NCBI RefSeq assembly: GCF_014642855.1
Contig: NZ_BMJB01000003.1
Location: 62,001 to 126,000, forward strand
DNA from: Edaphobacter acidisoli
Lineage (GTDB): Bacteria > Acidobacteriota > Terriglobia > Terriglobales > Acidobacteriaceae
DNA length: 64,000 bases
Reading direction: 5' to 3'
The notes under the pieces were generated by a model. That model did not search any database. It saw nothing but the letters and a program-made list of their open reading frames with translations, and had not been told where the DNA came from. A program made the position numbers and the translations under genes. Numbering within the stretch: position 1 is the first letter of the stretch; each line of letters begins with the position of its first letter. Positions 52,101 through 60,552 of the stretch are shown one piece after another.

Positions 52101-52658
52101 CGTCGGATCGTAGTTATTGACCAGCGGAAAGACTTCCGTGTTGACGTGGTTTTTCGCGATGGTCCTGGCAACCTGGTTCTCGCGGTCCACCTGATGCACT
52201 CCAGTGGAATCGACCACAGCAAAAGGCGTGTTGTCTTCCGAATAGCCGGTCAAAGAACCGTCAGGCGTAACCACATGAAGCCACTCAGGAAAGAGCAGGT
52301 CAATCTGGCTGATGTGCTGTTTGAGCGAAGAATAGCTGGCCGGATCGTCGACTACATAGTATGCCGCACGAAGACCTTCGCCAGAGTTCAGCGGCACCGC
52401 CGACGGCTTCGTATCCGTCTTACGATGGGCGGACCGACGCAGCTTCTGGACAGTCTTCGCGCTCTTAGGAGGAGTGGCAAGCGCGCGATAGTTACGCTTC
52501 GGAGTCGCCAGGAGCAGCTCCGGCAATGGCTTCATTCGCAACAGGTTGATGATGAACAAGGTCCCCAGCAACAGTCCTGCGAGGGCCAGTATGTCGAAGA
52601 TGCGTCGCAGCCTCTTCCAGCGCTTACGCTGCGGATCATAGAAAACTTGTTTGTTCAT
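49119..52658 (-). CDS. GH18-like / NodB deacetylase / GT2 glycosyltransferase fusion
   Basis: 1179 residues in three enzymatic parts. A membrane helix (about 22-40) is followed by a GH18/PgaB-like glycoside hydrolase domain (about 95-450) with GISLDLEEI near 223-231. A NodB domain follows (about 515-720) with SFDDGPDP (521-528), HTFTHPD (574-580) and RPPYS. Then come a membrane segment, a family 2 glycosyltransferase (VAVLIPAYNE about 798, DAD at 887, AEDADL near 976, QRFRW at 1014) and further helices. It probably makes, deacetylates and trims a poly-N-acetylglucosamine-like polymer. A divergent GT39-like gene lies upstream. Confidence 0.88.
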   Translation of the reverse strand: MNKQVFYDPQRKRWKRLRRIFDILALAGLLLGTLFIINLLRMKPLPELLLATPKRNYRALATPPKSAKTVQKLRRSAHRKTDTKPSAVPLNSGEGLRAAYYVVDDPASYSSLKQHISQIDLLFPEWLHVVTPDGSLTGYSEDNTPFAVVDSTGVHQVDRENQVARTIAKNHVNTEVFPLVNNYDPTKGYFLPEIGDFLNDADARANFVKQIDKFLSANPGYHGISLDLEEIPTDAQPGFNALVGALYDDFHPHNWSLYVNAPVDDDDFNLTFLANHSNGLLLMNYDQHQIDSGPGPIAAQDWFLNNLKTVLKTVPKDKIICSVGSYGYDWSTTLPPPPRRGQRPKPQPEKVLGSRNLSTQEAWQEAYDSEAQVALDPDSLNPHFAYDDEDAHIRHQVWFLDAVTVLNEMRAAQALGIQTFALWQLGSEDNSLWKIWDSPNKVDPIKALAKVPPGYDVDTEGDGDILRITRRPQDGERTMTMDDDESVPVGYRTISQETMNSYPLSYTVQQYGYNPKKIALSFDDGPDPVWTPKILDILKKYNVKATFLMIGENAEKNVGIMERVYREGHEIGNHTFTHPDISEISNAQVDLQLNLTERLFAAKLGVQPLFFRPPYSIDQEPDTNDQAAPVDRIQNMGYTILGNKIDTNDWDEHPRKSPQEITDSVFEQIAGMKDKPWTKGSIILLHDSGGDRSATVAALPLLITSLRAHGYEIVPVSDLLGKTRDQVMPLLTPHQRWQARADSVTFFFVGFFQNFLVDLFFIGDVLMSARLIIMGVCALIDRFRKRPNYADANYMPRVAVLIPAYNEEKVIVRTIRSVMMSNYKNIRIIVIDDGSTDKTYEVAKAAYPADIASGRLTVLTKPNAGKAEALNYALDHFDEEIYVGIDADTVIAHDAIGRLVPLFADPKIGAVAGNAKVGNRVNLWTRWQALEYITSQNFERRALDLFDVVPVVPGAIGAWRTSAVKVAGGYHSNTVAEDADLTMNLLEQGYAAIYEDQALAFTEAPVNADGLIRQRFRWSFGILQAVWKHRGAITRNKAMGLFALPNILIFQIFLPLVSPLIDLMFVLGAIHFALDRYFHPLTASPDSFYKLLAFFLVFLVIDFITSVLAFMLERRHPASKGDAWLLVHIWIQRFTYRQVFAVVLFKTVKRAIDGKPFNWDKLDRTAKMSAETDRLTEVR

Positions 52659-52793
52659 CTCGGAAAGTTACAGCCAGTCAATTAAGCGCTATCTGCAATC
52701 GTATGCAGCCGCACTACTTGAAGTCAACGCATTCGCGAGCATGTTCTGTTTGCGATACGCAGCGTCGTTACACAAACAGTATGATGCATTTAA

Positions 52794-54212
52794 ATGCGCG
52801 GCAGACAATTGCGAACATGGTTGTGGACTACGGTGGCGCTCGCCCTCGGAGCCCTGCTGCGGCTCCGGTTCATCAGCCTCGCCGGCGCCATAGGCGGCGA
52901 CTCGCTGGTCTACGGTGACATAGCTAAAAACTGGCTCACCCATGGTGTCTACGGCTTTGCCATGCGCGGCGCCCAGCCACTGCCTACTCTCATCCGTCTG
53001 CCCGGATATCCGCTCTTTGTCGCTCTCTGCTTTCGAATCTTCGGTATCGACCACTACACCGCGGTCATGTATGTCCAATGCATCATTGACCTCGGCACCT
53101 GCCTTCTCGTCAGCGCGCTGGCCGGACGCCTCTTCGGCAAGCGCGCCGCGATGGCTGCGCTCTGGCTCGCCGTCCTCTGCCCATTCACGGCAAACTACGT
53201 CGCGGCCCCGCTAACCGAGACACTGACGCTCGCCACCATCGCGCTCGCGTTCTACAGCCTCGAACGCTGGCGCGCGGCAGCGCTCGGCTGGAACCGCTGG
53301 CTCTGGACCACCTCCGCCGCGATGGCCTACTCGCTGCTGCTGCGCCCCGAGCAATGCCTGCTCGCCGCCGCCATCATTCCCACAATGCTCTGGATGTCTC
53401 TGCGCACGCATGCACGAACCATCGCGCCGGTAGCCGCAGCAGCAATCTGCGTCGTGCTTCCACTCGCGCCCTGGGCCGCGCGCAACTGGAACACCTTCCA
53501 CGTCCTGCAACCGCTCGCCCCGAAATCCGCAGCCGACCCCGGTGAGTTCGTCCCTAAAGGCTTCTATCGCTGGTACAGAACCTGGGCCATCGACTTCACC
53601 TCCACCGACGACGTCTACTGGAACTACAACGCAAACACGGTCGAGATCAGCGACCTGCCCACGCGAGCCTTCGACTCCGACGACCAGTACTTCCGCACCG
53701 GCGCCCTCCTCGCCGAATACAACGAGACCTGCAACGCAACCTCCGCCTTCGACGCGCGCTTTGCCGCACTGGCGCGTGAGCGCATCCACGCCGACCCGCT
53801 TCGCTACTACGTTGCGCTCCCCGTCGCTCGCGTCCTCAACATGCTTCTGCGTCCCCGCACCGAGATCCTCCCCGTCACGGTCGAATGGTGGAAGTGGAGC
53901 CAGCATCCGAAAGGAAGCGCGTTCTCCATCGCCTACGCCGCGCTAAATCTCGTCTACCTCCTGCTCGGCGGTGCAGGTCTTTGGCAATGGCGCAAAAGGA
54001 ACTGGACCGGCAACGATGCCTTGGCCTGGGCCATGCTAGGTTATCTGCTGCTCCGATTGGCATTGCTGCTGACGCTCGACAACTCCGAGCCGCGCTACAC
54101 ACTCGAATTCTTCCCTCTCCTCATCGTCTGGTCCGGAGCATTATGGAAGCCGAGTCTCAACCCCGAAGCCAACGCCGCCTTGAAGGCCGAAGCCGCTTTG
54201 CCGGAAAAATAA
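52794..54212 (+). CDS. GT39-type (dolichyl-phosphate-mannose mannosyltransferase-like) membrane protein
   Basis: 472 residues, about ten to eleven membrane helices. The first periplasmic loop carries the acidic pair GGDSLVYGDIAKNWL, which marks the ArnT/PMT-like GT-C fold. IRLPGYPLFVALCFRIFG and NSEPRYTLEFFPLLIVW also fit the family. It likely moves a sugar from a polyprenyl phosphate to an envelope acceptor. It is divergent from the GH18-NodB-GT2 fusion over 135 bp, so both may serve surface polysaccharide. Confidence 0.85.
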   Translation: MRGRQLRTWLWTTVALALGALLRLRFISLAGAIGGDSLVYGDIAKNWLTHGVYGFAMRGAQPLPTLIRLPGYPLFVALCFRIFGIDHYTAVMYVQCIIDLGTCLLVSALAGRLFGKRAAMAALWLAVLCPFTANYVAAPLTETLTLATIALAFYSLERWRAAALGWNRWLWTTSAAMAYSLLLRPEQCLLAAAIIPTMLWMSLRTHARTIAPVAAAAICVVLPLAPWAARNWNTFHVLQPLAPKSAADPGEFVPKGFYRWYRTWAIDFTSTDDVYWNYNANTVEISDLPTRAFDSDDQYFRTGALLAEYNETCNATSAFDARFAALARERIHADPLRYYVALPVARVLNMLLRPRTEILPVTVEWWKWSQHPKGSAFSIAYAALNLVYLLLGGAGLWQWRKRNWTGNDALAWAMLGYLLLRLALLLTLDNSEPRYTLEFFPLLIVWSGALWKPSLNPEANAALKAEAALPEK

Positions 54213-54279
54213 TAAAAGATAATCAAAACCAATCAATCGCGAGACGAACCCTGCACAGCCGCGCTAGAATCTAACCCCT

Positions 54280-55878
54280 ATGGCCACCGCAGAACTCTCG
54301 CCCACGACCGCCTATTCGATCTCGCTTACGCCCTTCGCCAACGAGCCGTTCGTCGACTTCAGCAAGGGAGAAAACAAGCGCGCGATGGGAGACGCGCTCG
54401 ACCTGGTCACTGCAAGTCTGGGCCGCGAGTACGACCTCATCATCGGCGGCAAACATCTCCGCACCACCAGCAAGATCGTCTCCTCAAACCCCGCGCGCCC
54501 GGCTGAAGTCGTCGGCATTCATCAGCGCGCTGGCGCCGAGCACGTCGAAGCCGCAATGCAAGCAGCGCAAGCGGCATTCCTCAAGTGGAAGACCGTCCCT
54601 GTCCCCGAGCGCGCAGGCCTGCTCTTCCGCGCGGCCGAGCTGATTCGCCAGCGCAAGTTCGAGTTCCACGCCTGGCTCGTCTACGAAGCCGGCAAGAACT
54701 GGGCCGAAGCCGACGCCGACGTAGGCGAGACCATCGACTTCCTCGAATTCTACGGCCGCGAAGCCCTTCGTCTCGACGCCGCAACGACCCCAATTCAGTA
54801 CCCCGGCGAACGCAACCGTCTGCGCTACATCCCGCTCGGTGTCGGCGCAGTCATCTCGCCGTGGAACTTTCCCTTCGCCATCATGGCTGGCATGACCGCC
54901 GCAGCCATCGTCTGCGGCAACACCGTCGTCCTGAAGCCATCCGTCGATGCCCCCACCATCGCCGCGCGATTCATGAACATCCTCATCGAGGCTGGCCTTC
55001 CCGACGGCGTCGTCAACTTCTGCCCCGGCGAAGGACACGAGTTCGGCAGCGCCGTCGTCCGGCACCCGCAGACGCGCTTCATCTCCTTCACTGGCTCGAA
55101 AGCCGTCGGCCTCGAGATTCACGAGCAGGCCGCTAAAACCCACCCGGGCCAGATCTTCATCAAGCGCACCATCCTCGAGATGGGCGGCAAAGACTCCATC
55201 ATCGTCGACGCAGACTGCGACATCGACGCCGCAGTCGAAGGCGTCGTCGCCAGCGCCTTCGGCTTCAACGGCCAGAAGTGCTCCGCCTGCTCGCGCGCCA
55301 TCGTCGACGCGACCATCTACGACAGCTTCTGCGACCGGCTCCGCGAGCGCGTATCCGCAATCAAAACCGGCAATCCCGCCGAGAACGTCTACACCGGTCC
55401 CGTCATCAGCGAAAAAGCCTACAAAAAAATCCTCGACTACATCGAAATCGGCAAAGGCGAAGGCCGTCTGCTGAATGGCGGCCACTCCATCGAAACGCCA
55501 GAAGGCGGCTACTACATCGCTCCCACCGTCATCGCCGACGTCTCCCCAACCGCGCGCATCGCGCAGGAGGAGATCTTCGGTCCTGTCCTGGCCATCATCA
55601 AGTCCGAGAACTACGACGACGCCCTTGCCATCGCCAACAACACCGAATACGGCCTCACCGGCTCCATCTACTCGCGCTCACGCGAGAAGCTCGACCGTGC
55701 CGCCGAAGAGTTCCACGTCGGCAATCTCTACTTCAACCGCAAGAGCACCGGCGCCATGGTCGGCGCTCACCCATTCGGCGGCTTCAACATGAGCGGCACC
55801 GACTCCAAAGCCGGCGGCCCCGACTACCTGCTGCTCTTCACGCAAGCCAAGAGCATCGGAGAAAAACTGACGCGCTAA
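54280..55878 (+). CDS. pruA: L-glutamate gamma-semialdehyde (P5C) dehydrogenase
   Basis: 532 residues, NAD-dependent aldehyde dehydrogenase that turns glutamate semialdehyde into glutamate, the last step of proline breakdown. The long N-terminal part PFANEPFVDFSKGENK, the cofactor motifs PWNFPFAIMAG and FTGSKAVGLEI, the general base Glu in LEMGGKDS and the nucleophile Cys in FNGQKCSACSRA are typical of PruA/RocA. The C-terminus ends GGPDYLLLFTQAKSIGEKLTR. No proline dehydrogenase gene is beside it. The stop overlaps the stop of the converging regulator gene by 4 bp. Confidence 0.95.
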   Translation: MATAELSPTTAYSISLTPFANEPFVDFSKGENKRAMGDALDLVTASLGREYDLIIGGKHLRTTSKIVSSNPARPAEVVGIHQRAGAEHVEAAMQAAQAAFLKWKTVPVPERAGLLFRAAELIRQRKFEFHAWLVYEAGKNWAEADADVGETIDFLEFYGREALRLDAATTPIQYPGERNRLRYIPLGVGAVISPWNFPFAIMAGMTAAAIVCGNTVVLKPSVDAPTIAARFMNILIEAGLPDGVVNFCPGEGHEFGSAVVRHPQTRFISFTGSKAVGLEIHEQAAKTHPGQIFIKRTILEMGGKDSIIVDADCDIDAAVEGVVASAFGFNGQKCSACSRAIVDATIYDSFCDRLRERVSAIKTGNPAENVYTGPVISEKAYKKILDYIEIGKGEGRLLNGGHSIETPEGGYYIAPTVIADVSPTARIAQEEIFGPVLAIIKSENYDDALAIANNTEYGLTGSIYSRSREKLDRAAEEFHVGNLYFNRKSTGAMVGAHPFGGFNMSGTDSKAGGPDYLLLFTQAKSIGEKLTR

Positions 55879-56531
55879 GCAGACCTCATCTGCAGCAGGT
55901 TCCCTGCCTTCGCCGCAGCCTCGGCCAGCACGCGATGATGAATCGTGAACAGCGCCAGCTCCAGCCTGTCCGATACACCCGTCTTGTCATAAATCCCGCG
56001 CAGGTAATTCTTAATCACCTGTTCCTTGGTCCCAAGCTGGCTCGCAATCTCCTTGTTCTTGCACCCCTGCACGATCAGCGAGACGATCTGCATCTCCTTC
56101 GGCGTCAGCCGGTCGCGTACGCGCGTCCCAACCGAGTCCGCCGTATGCATCGTCGTCACGTTCGTATGCTGCACATAGCGCTGCCCACTCGACACCCTGC
56201 GCACGCAGTCCACCAGGTCCGCGCCCAGGATATTGCGCCGCACCACGCCATCGAAGAGATGGACGACATTCTCTGCAAGCTGCTCCGTGTTCTCCGTAAC
56301 CAGAATCGCGTGGCTTCCAAGCGGCTGTGTGTGTGAGACCAGCGCCGCAAAATCCGGGCACAGGCTGGTCGAGACCATCACCGTCGCATTGCGAAAGCTG
56401 TCCACAGCCGAAAAGAGCTTCGCCACGTCCTCGCACTGGGCCACAATGCGCATATCGTCTTCCAGCGCCAGCACGCGGGCCGCTCCAGCCCTGAAGATTG
56501 CCTGATTGTCGGCCAGAATAAGTCGGTTCAT
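55875..56531 (-). CDS. LuxR/NarL-type regulator with receiver lacking the phosphoacceptor Asp
   Basis: 218 residues from MNRLILADNQAIFRAG. The receiver domain (1-120) keeps an acidic Asp at residue 8, but the expected Asp at position 54 is Ser in VMVSTSLCPD, so normal phosphorylation is unlikely. A LuxR helix-turn-helix follows at about 150-205 (LTPKEMQIVSLIVQGCKNKEIASQLGTKEQVIKN). It may bind DNA constitutively or sense another signal. It is divergent from the receiver/FAD-reductase gene and could control it. Start at 56531 is chosen by domain; in-frame Mets at 56582 and 56642 exist. Confidence 0.87.
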   Translation of the reverse strand: MNRLILADNQAIFRAGAARVLALEDDMRIVAQCEDVAKLFSAVDSFRNATVMVSTSLCPDFAALVSHTQPLGSHAILVTENTEQLAENVVHLFDGVVRRNILGADLVDCVRRVSSGQRYVQHTNVTTMHTADSVGTRVRDRLTPKEMQIVSLIVQGCKNKEIASQLGTKEQVIKNYLRGIYDKTGVSDRLELALFTIHHRVLAEAAAKAGNLLQMRSA

Positions 56532-56777
56532 GAGTGTCGTTTGTCTCCCTGCCGGGTTCAACTTCCCCGTTTTTGCACTCATCGGCGGGCACAACTCCCC
56601 TCTGGCGATTGTCTGCAAATCGGACAATGGGGCTCTTCCCAAACGACTGTCCGTTAACCACGCTACATCAATGGCTTACGATTTTGCACCCTAAACCTGT
56701 TCATATGAATCGAAAGATTGGCGCGGCCGAGTGTGCGCCGCTTCGCCCGAAACGGGCGGGCGAAGTATAACAAGAGT

Positions 56778-58424
56778 ATGCCGAAGCCAATTCTGCTCGC
56801 GATCGACGACGACACCAGTGTGCTGGAAGCCGTAGTTCAGGACCTGCGCCGCCACTATGGCCAGCAGTACCGCATCATCCGTGCGGCCTCTGGCGCAGCC
56901 GCGCTCGACATCTGCCGCCAGTTGCAGGAGCGCAAGGACATCGTCGCACTCTTCCTCTCCGACCAGCGCATGCCCGGCATGACTGGCGTCGAATTCCTCG
57001 AACAGGCGCTCACCATCTATCCCGAGGCCAAACGCGTCCTCCTCACCGCCTACGCCGACACCGAAGCCGCCATCCGCGCCATCAACTCGGCCAAGATCCA
57101 CTACTACCTCAACAAGCCCTGGGACCCGCCCGAAGAAAAGCTCTACCCGGTCCTCGACGACCTGCTCGAAGCCTGGAAGCAAGGCTACAAACCTCCCTTT
57201 GAAGGCATTCGGGTCATCGGCACCCGCTGGTCGCCCAAGGACCACGCCGTCCGCGACTTCCTCTCGCGTAACCGCATCCCCTACCAGTGGCTGACGCCCG
57301 AGCAGAGCACCGAAGCAGTCGATCTGCTCAGGGAAAAAGGCCTCGACGACTCCAAGCTCCCCGTAGTCGTCTTCGGCGACGGCACCGCGCTCGTCCAGCC
57401 CACCACCATCGACCTCGCCAACAAGGTCGGTATCTCGACCCAGGCGCAGCAGCAGTTCTACGACGTAGTCGTCGTCGGTGCAGGCCCCGCCGGCCTCGCC
57501 GCGGGAGTCTACGGCGCGTCCGAGGGCCTCAAGACACTCATCGTCGAGCCAAACGCACCCGGTGGCCAGGCCGGCTCCAGCTCACGCATCGAAAACTACC
57601 TCGGCTTCCCCAACGGCCTCAGCGGAGACGAGCTCGCCAAGCGCGCCTTCCTCCAGGCCGGCCGCCTCGGCGCCGAGTTCCTTCTGCAAAAAGTCACCAG
57701 CATCCGCCAGGAAAACCAGTACCGCGTCGTTGGCATGAAGGACGGACGCGAGGTGACATGCCACGTTTGTTTGATTGCAACAGGCGTCTCTTATTGCAAG
57801 CTGGATATACCGGGAGCGGACAAGTTCGCAGGCGCTGGCATCTACTACGGCGCGGCCCTGACGGAAGCAATGGCATGCGCAAACGAAGAGGTCTACATCG
57901 TAGGCGGCGCAAACTCTGCCGGACAGGCGGCGATGCACTTCTCCCGCTACGCTGCCAAGGTGCGGATGCTCGTGCGCGGAGACTCGCTCGCCAAAAGCAT
58001 GTCCAAGTACCTCATCGACCAGATCGAGGCGACGCCCAACATCATCGTCGAAACCCATACCGAAGTCATAGCCGCCTCCGGCAACGACCATCTAGAATGC
58101 CTGATGGTCCGCACGCCGCATGGCGAAGAATCACGCCCCACCAGCTCGCTCTTCATCTTCATCGGCGCCGAGCCCAAGACAGACTGGCTGCCGAACGATG
58201 TCCTGCGCGACGGCAAGGGCTTCGTCTTCTCCGGTCCCGAACTCAAAGCGAAGTGCCCGAAGTCGTGGAAGCTCGACCGCGAGCCGTATCTGCTCGAGAC
58301 CAGCGTCCCCGGCGTGTTTGTTGCAGGCGATGTGCGGTATAACTCCGTGAAGCGGTGCGCTTCAGCCGTTGGCGAAGGCTCCATCGCAATTCAGTTTGTG
58401 CACCAGTATTTAGCAACATTGTGA
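56778..58424 (+). CDS. Receiver domain / thioredoxin-fold / FAD-dependent reductase fusion
   Basis: 548 residues. Residues 5-125 form a receiver with the phosphoacceptor Asp at 62 (FLSDQRMPGM) and Lys at 113 (LNKPWD). Residues ~140-215 look like a small thioredoxin/glutaredoxin-like fold (IRVIGTRWSPKDHAVRDFL, VVVFGDGTALVQP). From ~228 comes a thioredoxin-reductase-like FAD/NAD(P)H module (VVVVGAGPAGLAAG, GGQAG, VYIVGGANSAGQAA, VPGVFVAGDVRYNSVKRC). The CxxC redox motif of true thioredoxin reductase is absent, so the electron acceptor is unknown. A histidine kinase gene follows after 23 bp. Confidence 0.9.
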   Translation: MPKPILLAIDDDTSVLEAVVQDLRRHYGQQYRIIRAASGAAALDICRQLQERKDIVALFLSDQRMPGMTGVEFLEQALTIYPEAKRVLLTAYADTEAAIRAINSAKIHYYLNKPWDPPEEKLYPVLDDLLEAWKQGYKPPFEGIRVIGTRWSPKDHAVRDFLSRNRIPYQWLTPEQSTEAVDLLREKGLDDSKLPVVVFGDGTALVQPTTIDLANKVGISTQAQQQFYDVVVVGAGPAGLAAGVYGASEGLKTLIVEPNAPGGQAGSSSRIENYLGFPNGLSGDELAKRAFLQAGRLGAEFLLQKVTSIRQENQYRVVGMKDGREVTCHVCLIATGVSYCKLDIPGADKFAGAGIYYGAALTEAMACANEEVYIVGGANSAGQAAMHFSRYAAKVRMLVRGDSLAKSMSKYLIDQIEATPNIIVETHTEVIAASGNDHLECLMVRTPHGEESRPTSSLFIFIGAEPKTDWLPNDVLRDGKGFVFSGPELKAKCPKSWKLDREPYLLETSVPGVFVAGDVRYNSVKRCASAVGEGSIAIQFVHQYLATL

Positions 58425-58447
58425 AAGGCGGCAAGAACAGAACGACC

Positions 58448-59908
58448 ATGAACGAACAGGCCCAGGCAGTCCAGAACAAGGAAGCGATGAGCGAAGCTCT
58501 CGTCGAGAAGCTGCGCACCGTACCCATTCTGTCGTCTTTGAAGGATGAAGAGCTACGCTGCCTGGAAGGCGTCGAAGAAATCCGGCTGACAAAAGGAACG
58601 ACACTCGTGCATCAGGGCGAGTCCGTTCACAATTTCTGGATTCTGCTCGAAGGCGAGGTGCAGATCTTCTGGGTGCAGCCCGATGGCCGCGAAACCTCGG
58701 TAGCCTCCATGCCCAAAGGCGCTGCCTTCGGCGAGGTGCCTCTGCTGGCAAACATCCCCTGCGTCGTCAATGTAAGGGCCGCGGCAGACTCCGACCTCCT
58801 GCAGTTAAGCGAGCAGGGTTTCTGGAATCTGATGACCACCTGCCCGACGGTTCGCAAAGCCATCCTCGCCAACATGGGCGACCGTTTCCAGCGCATGCAA
58901 AGCGTCACCATCCAGCAGGAGAAAATGGCGTCCCTCGGCACACTCGCTGCCGGCCTCATGCACGAGCTCAAAAATCCAGGCTCCGCCGCGCGCCGCGCCG
59001 CCTCGCAGCTCCGTCAGAACCTGATGCGCATGCACGAGCTCTCGCGCAAATTCAAGCAGAGAGACCTGACCATCGAACAGAAAAAGTGCATGTTCGAGAT
59101 GCAGGACCTCGCACTCGCTGAACAAAAACCCCGCGTGATGAGCTCACTCGAGCAGAGCGACGCCGAGGAGCATCTGGCCGAGTGGCTTGAGTCCGTCAAC
59201 GTCGAGAATGCCTGGAAGCTCGCTCCCACACTGGTCTCCATCGGCATGGACGAAAAAGAACTCACCTGCGCGAGGGCCGAGTTTCCCGGCGAAATGCTTT
59301 CCGACGCACTCAGCTGGCTCGACGCAATGGTTTCGAGCATGCAACTTGTAGGCACAATCGAAGAGAGCATTGGCCGCGTGACCGACCTCGTTCACGCGGT
59401 CAAATCATATGCGTACGAAGGCAAAGGCAAACGCCAGGCCATCGACGTCAACGAGAGCATCCACGCCACCATCCTCATCCTCGCCCACAAGATGCGCGAG
59501 AAAGAGCTCACCATCGAGAAGACCTTCAGCCCCGATCTCCCTCCACTCGAAAGTGACTCCACCGGCCTCAATCAGATCTGGACCAACCTCCTCGACAACG
59601 CCATCGACGCCGCGCCCCAGAAGGGCAAGATCCAGGTCCGCACGTGGGCCGAGAAGTCCGACGCGAACGGCGCCAATCCGCACACCGAGCTCTGCGTCAT
59701 GGTGGCCGACAACGGTGGCGGCATCCCCGCAGAGATCCAGCCTCAGATCTTCGACCAGTTCTACACCACAAAACCAGTCGGCGTAGGCACAGGTATCGGC
59801 CTCGGCATCGTGCAGCGCATCGTGGACCAGTACGGCGGCAGCATCCACTTCTCCTCCGTACCCGGCAACACCGAATTCGTCGTGCGCATCCCCGCCACCC
59901 GCCAGTAA
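58448..59908 (+). CDS. Cyclic-nucleotide-binding-domain sensor histidine kinase
   Basis: 486 residues. An N-terminal cNMP-binding domain (about 25-140, GTTLVHQGESVHNFWILLEGEVQIF, PKGAAFGEVPLLANIP) is followed by an H-box with His172 (AAGLMHELKNPGS), a long helical insert, and the ATPase domain (NQIWTNLLDNAID, VADNGGGIP, GTGIGLGIVQRIVDQYGG). It has no membrane segment, so it is cytosolic. It likely phosphorylates the receiver of the reductase fusion just upstream. What binds the cNMP domain (a cyclic nucleotide or, as in some Crp-like domains, another signal) is not known. Confidence 0.9.
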   Translation: MNEQAQAVQNKEAMSEALVEKLRTVPILSSLKDEELRCLEGVEEIRLTKGTTLVHQGESVHNFWILLEGEVQIFWVQPDGRETSVASMPKGAAFGEVPLLANIPCVVNVRAAADSDLLQLSEQGFWNLMTTCPTVRKAILANMGDRFQRMQSVTIQQEKMASLGTLAAGLMHELKNPGSAARRAASQLRQNLMRMHELSRKFKQRDLTIEQKKCMFEMQDLALAEQKPRVMSSLEQSDAEEHLAEWLESVNVENAWKLAPTLVSIGMDEKELTCARAEFPGEMLSDALSWLDAMVSSMQLVGTIEESIGRVTDLVHAVKSYAYEGKGKRQAIDVNESIHATILILAHKMREKELTIEKTFSPDLPPLESDSTGLNQIWTNLLDNAIDAAPQKGKIQVRTWAEKSDANGANPHTELCVMVADNGGGIPAEIQPQIFDQFYTTKPVGVGTGIGLGIVQRIVDQYGGSIHFSSVPGNTEFVVRIPATRQ

Positions 59909-59963
59909 CGAATCATCAGACGATTCCAAAACAATTGGAGTCCTCGCTGTTTGCCTGCAAAAC

Positions 59964-60062
59964 CAGTTGTCATCCTCCATCAACTGCCAAAACAGTTGTC
60001 ATCCTCCATCGACTGCCCAAAACAGTTGTCATCCTTCCGCGCAGCGGGAGGATCTGCTTTTG
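59964..60062. repeat. Short tandem repeats CAGTTGTCATCCTCCATC
   Basis: Copies start at 59964, 59993 and 60023 (steps of 29 and 30 bp), each separated by an AACTGCC/ACTGCCCAAAA spacer. The last turns into TCCTTCCGCG and a GGGAGGATCTGCTTTTG tail, the same ending as other dispersed elements. Confidence 0.75.
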
Positions 60063-60192
60063 TCTTTCCTTGACTCATCGCCATCGCATCACCCGTCCGC
60101 GTCACTTTTTCACGGCAACATTTCCCCCGCACTCGCGTTTGTAGCTTCAGAACGCGCCGCACTCAGACGCGGCTGGAATGTGTGAGGACACC

Positions 60193-60531
60193 ATGAAGCT
60201 CTCTCGTTTTGCACTACCTCTCGTTGCCGCAGGAGTCATTTTCACTGCGGGCTGTTCGCACCCCAACTACTACGCGCCTCCACCGCCTCCGCCGCCTCCA
60301 CAAAGCGTTCCGCCCCTCATCCAACAGGCCAATCGCGATGGCTTCCGCGCAGGCCACGACGATGGTGCCCGCGATGCCTACAACCGCTTCGGCTATCATC
60401 CGCGTCACGACCGCAAGTACCACGACTGCCCCGGCTACAATCCTGCGCTCGGCCCGTTCGGCCCATACCGCGATGCCTTTCGCAACGCCTATCTCCGCGG
60501 TTACTACCAGGGCTTCTACAACCAGCGATAG
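60193..60531 (+). CDS. Small lipoprotein of unknown function
   Basis: 112 residues with a lipoprotein signal peptide (MKLSRFALPLVAAGVIFTAGC, lipobox TAGC). A Pro-rich linker (YYAPPPPPPPP) leads to a Tyr/Gly/His-rich domain (GYHPRHDRKYHDCPGYNPAL, YLRGYYQGFYNQR). No family recognised; it is probably anchored in the envelope. Start at 60193 fits the signal peptide. It is followed by the VOC gene after 65 bp. Confidence 0.75.
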   Translation: MKLSRFALPLVAAGVIFTAGCSHPNYYAPPPPPPPPQSVPPLIQQANRDGFRAGHDDGARDAYNRFGYHPRHDRKYHDCPGYNPALGPFGPYRDAFRNAYLRGYYQGFYNQR

Positions 60532-60552
60532 CCCGCACAACGACGTTCGTGT

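Noticed and set aside
56778-58424. Thioredoxin reductase (trxB)
   Set aside because: The FAD/NADPH folds fit but the CxxC active site is missing and a receiver is fused on, so the name would mislead.
59967-60185. 72-residue frame over the CAGTTGTC repeats
   Set aside because: The protein only reflects the tandem repeat, has no ribosome-binding site, and overlaps the next gene's leader.
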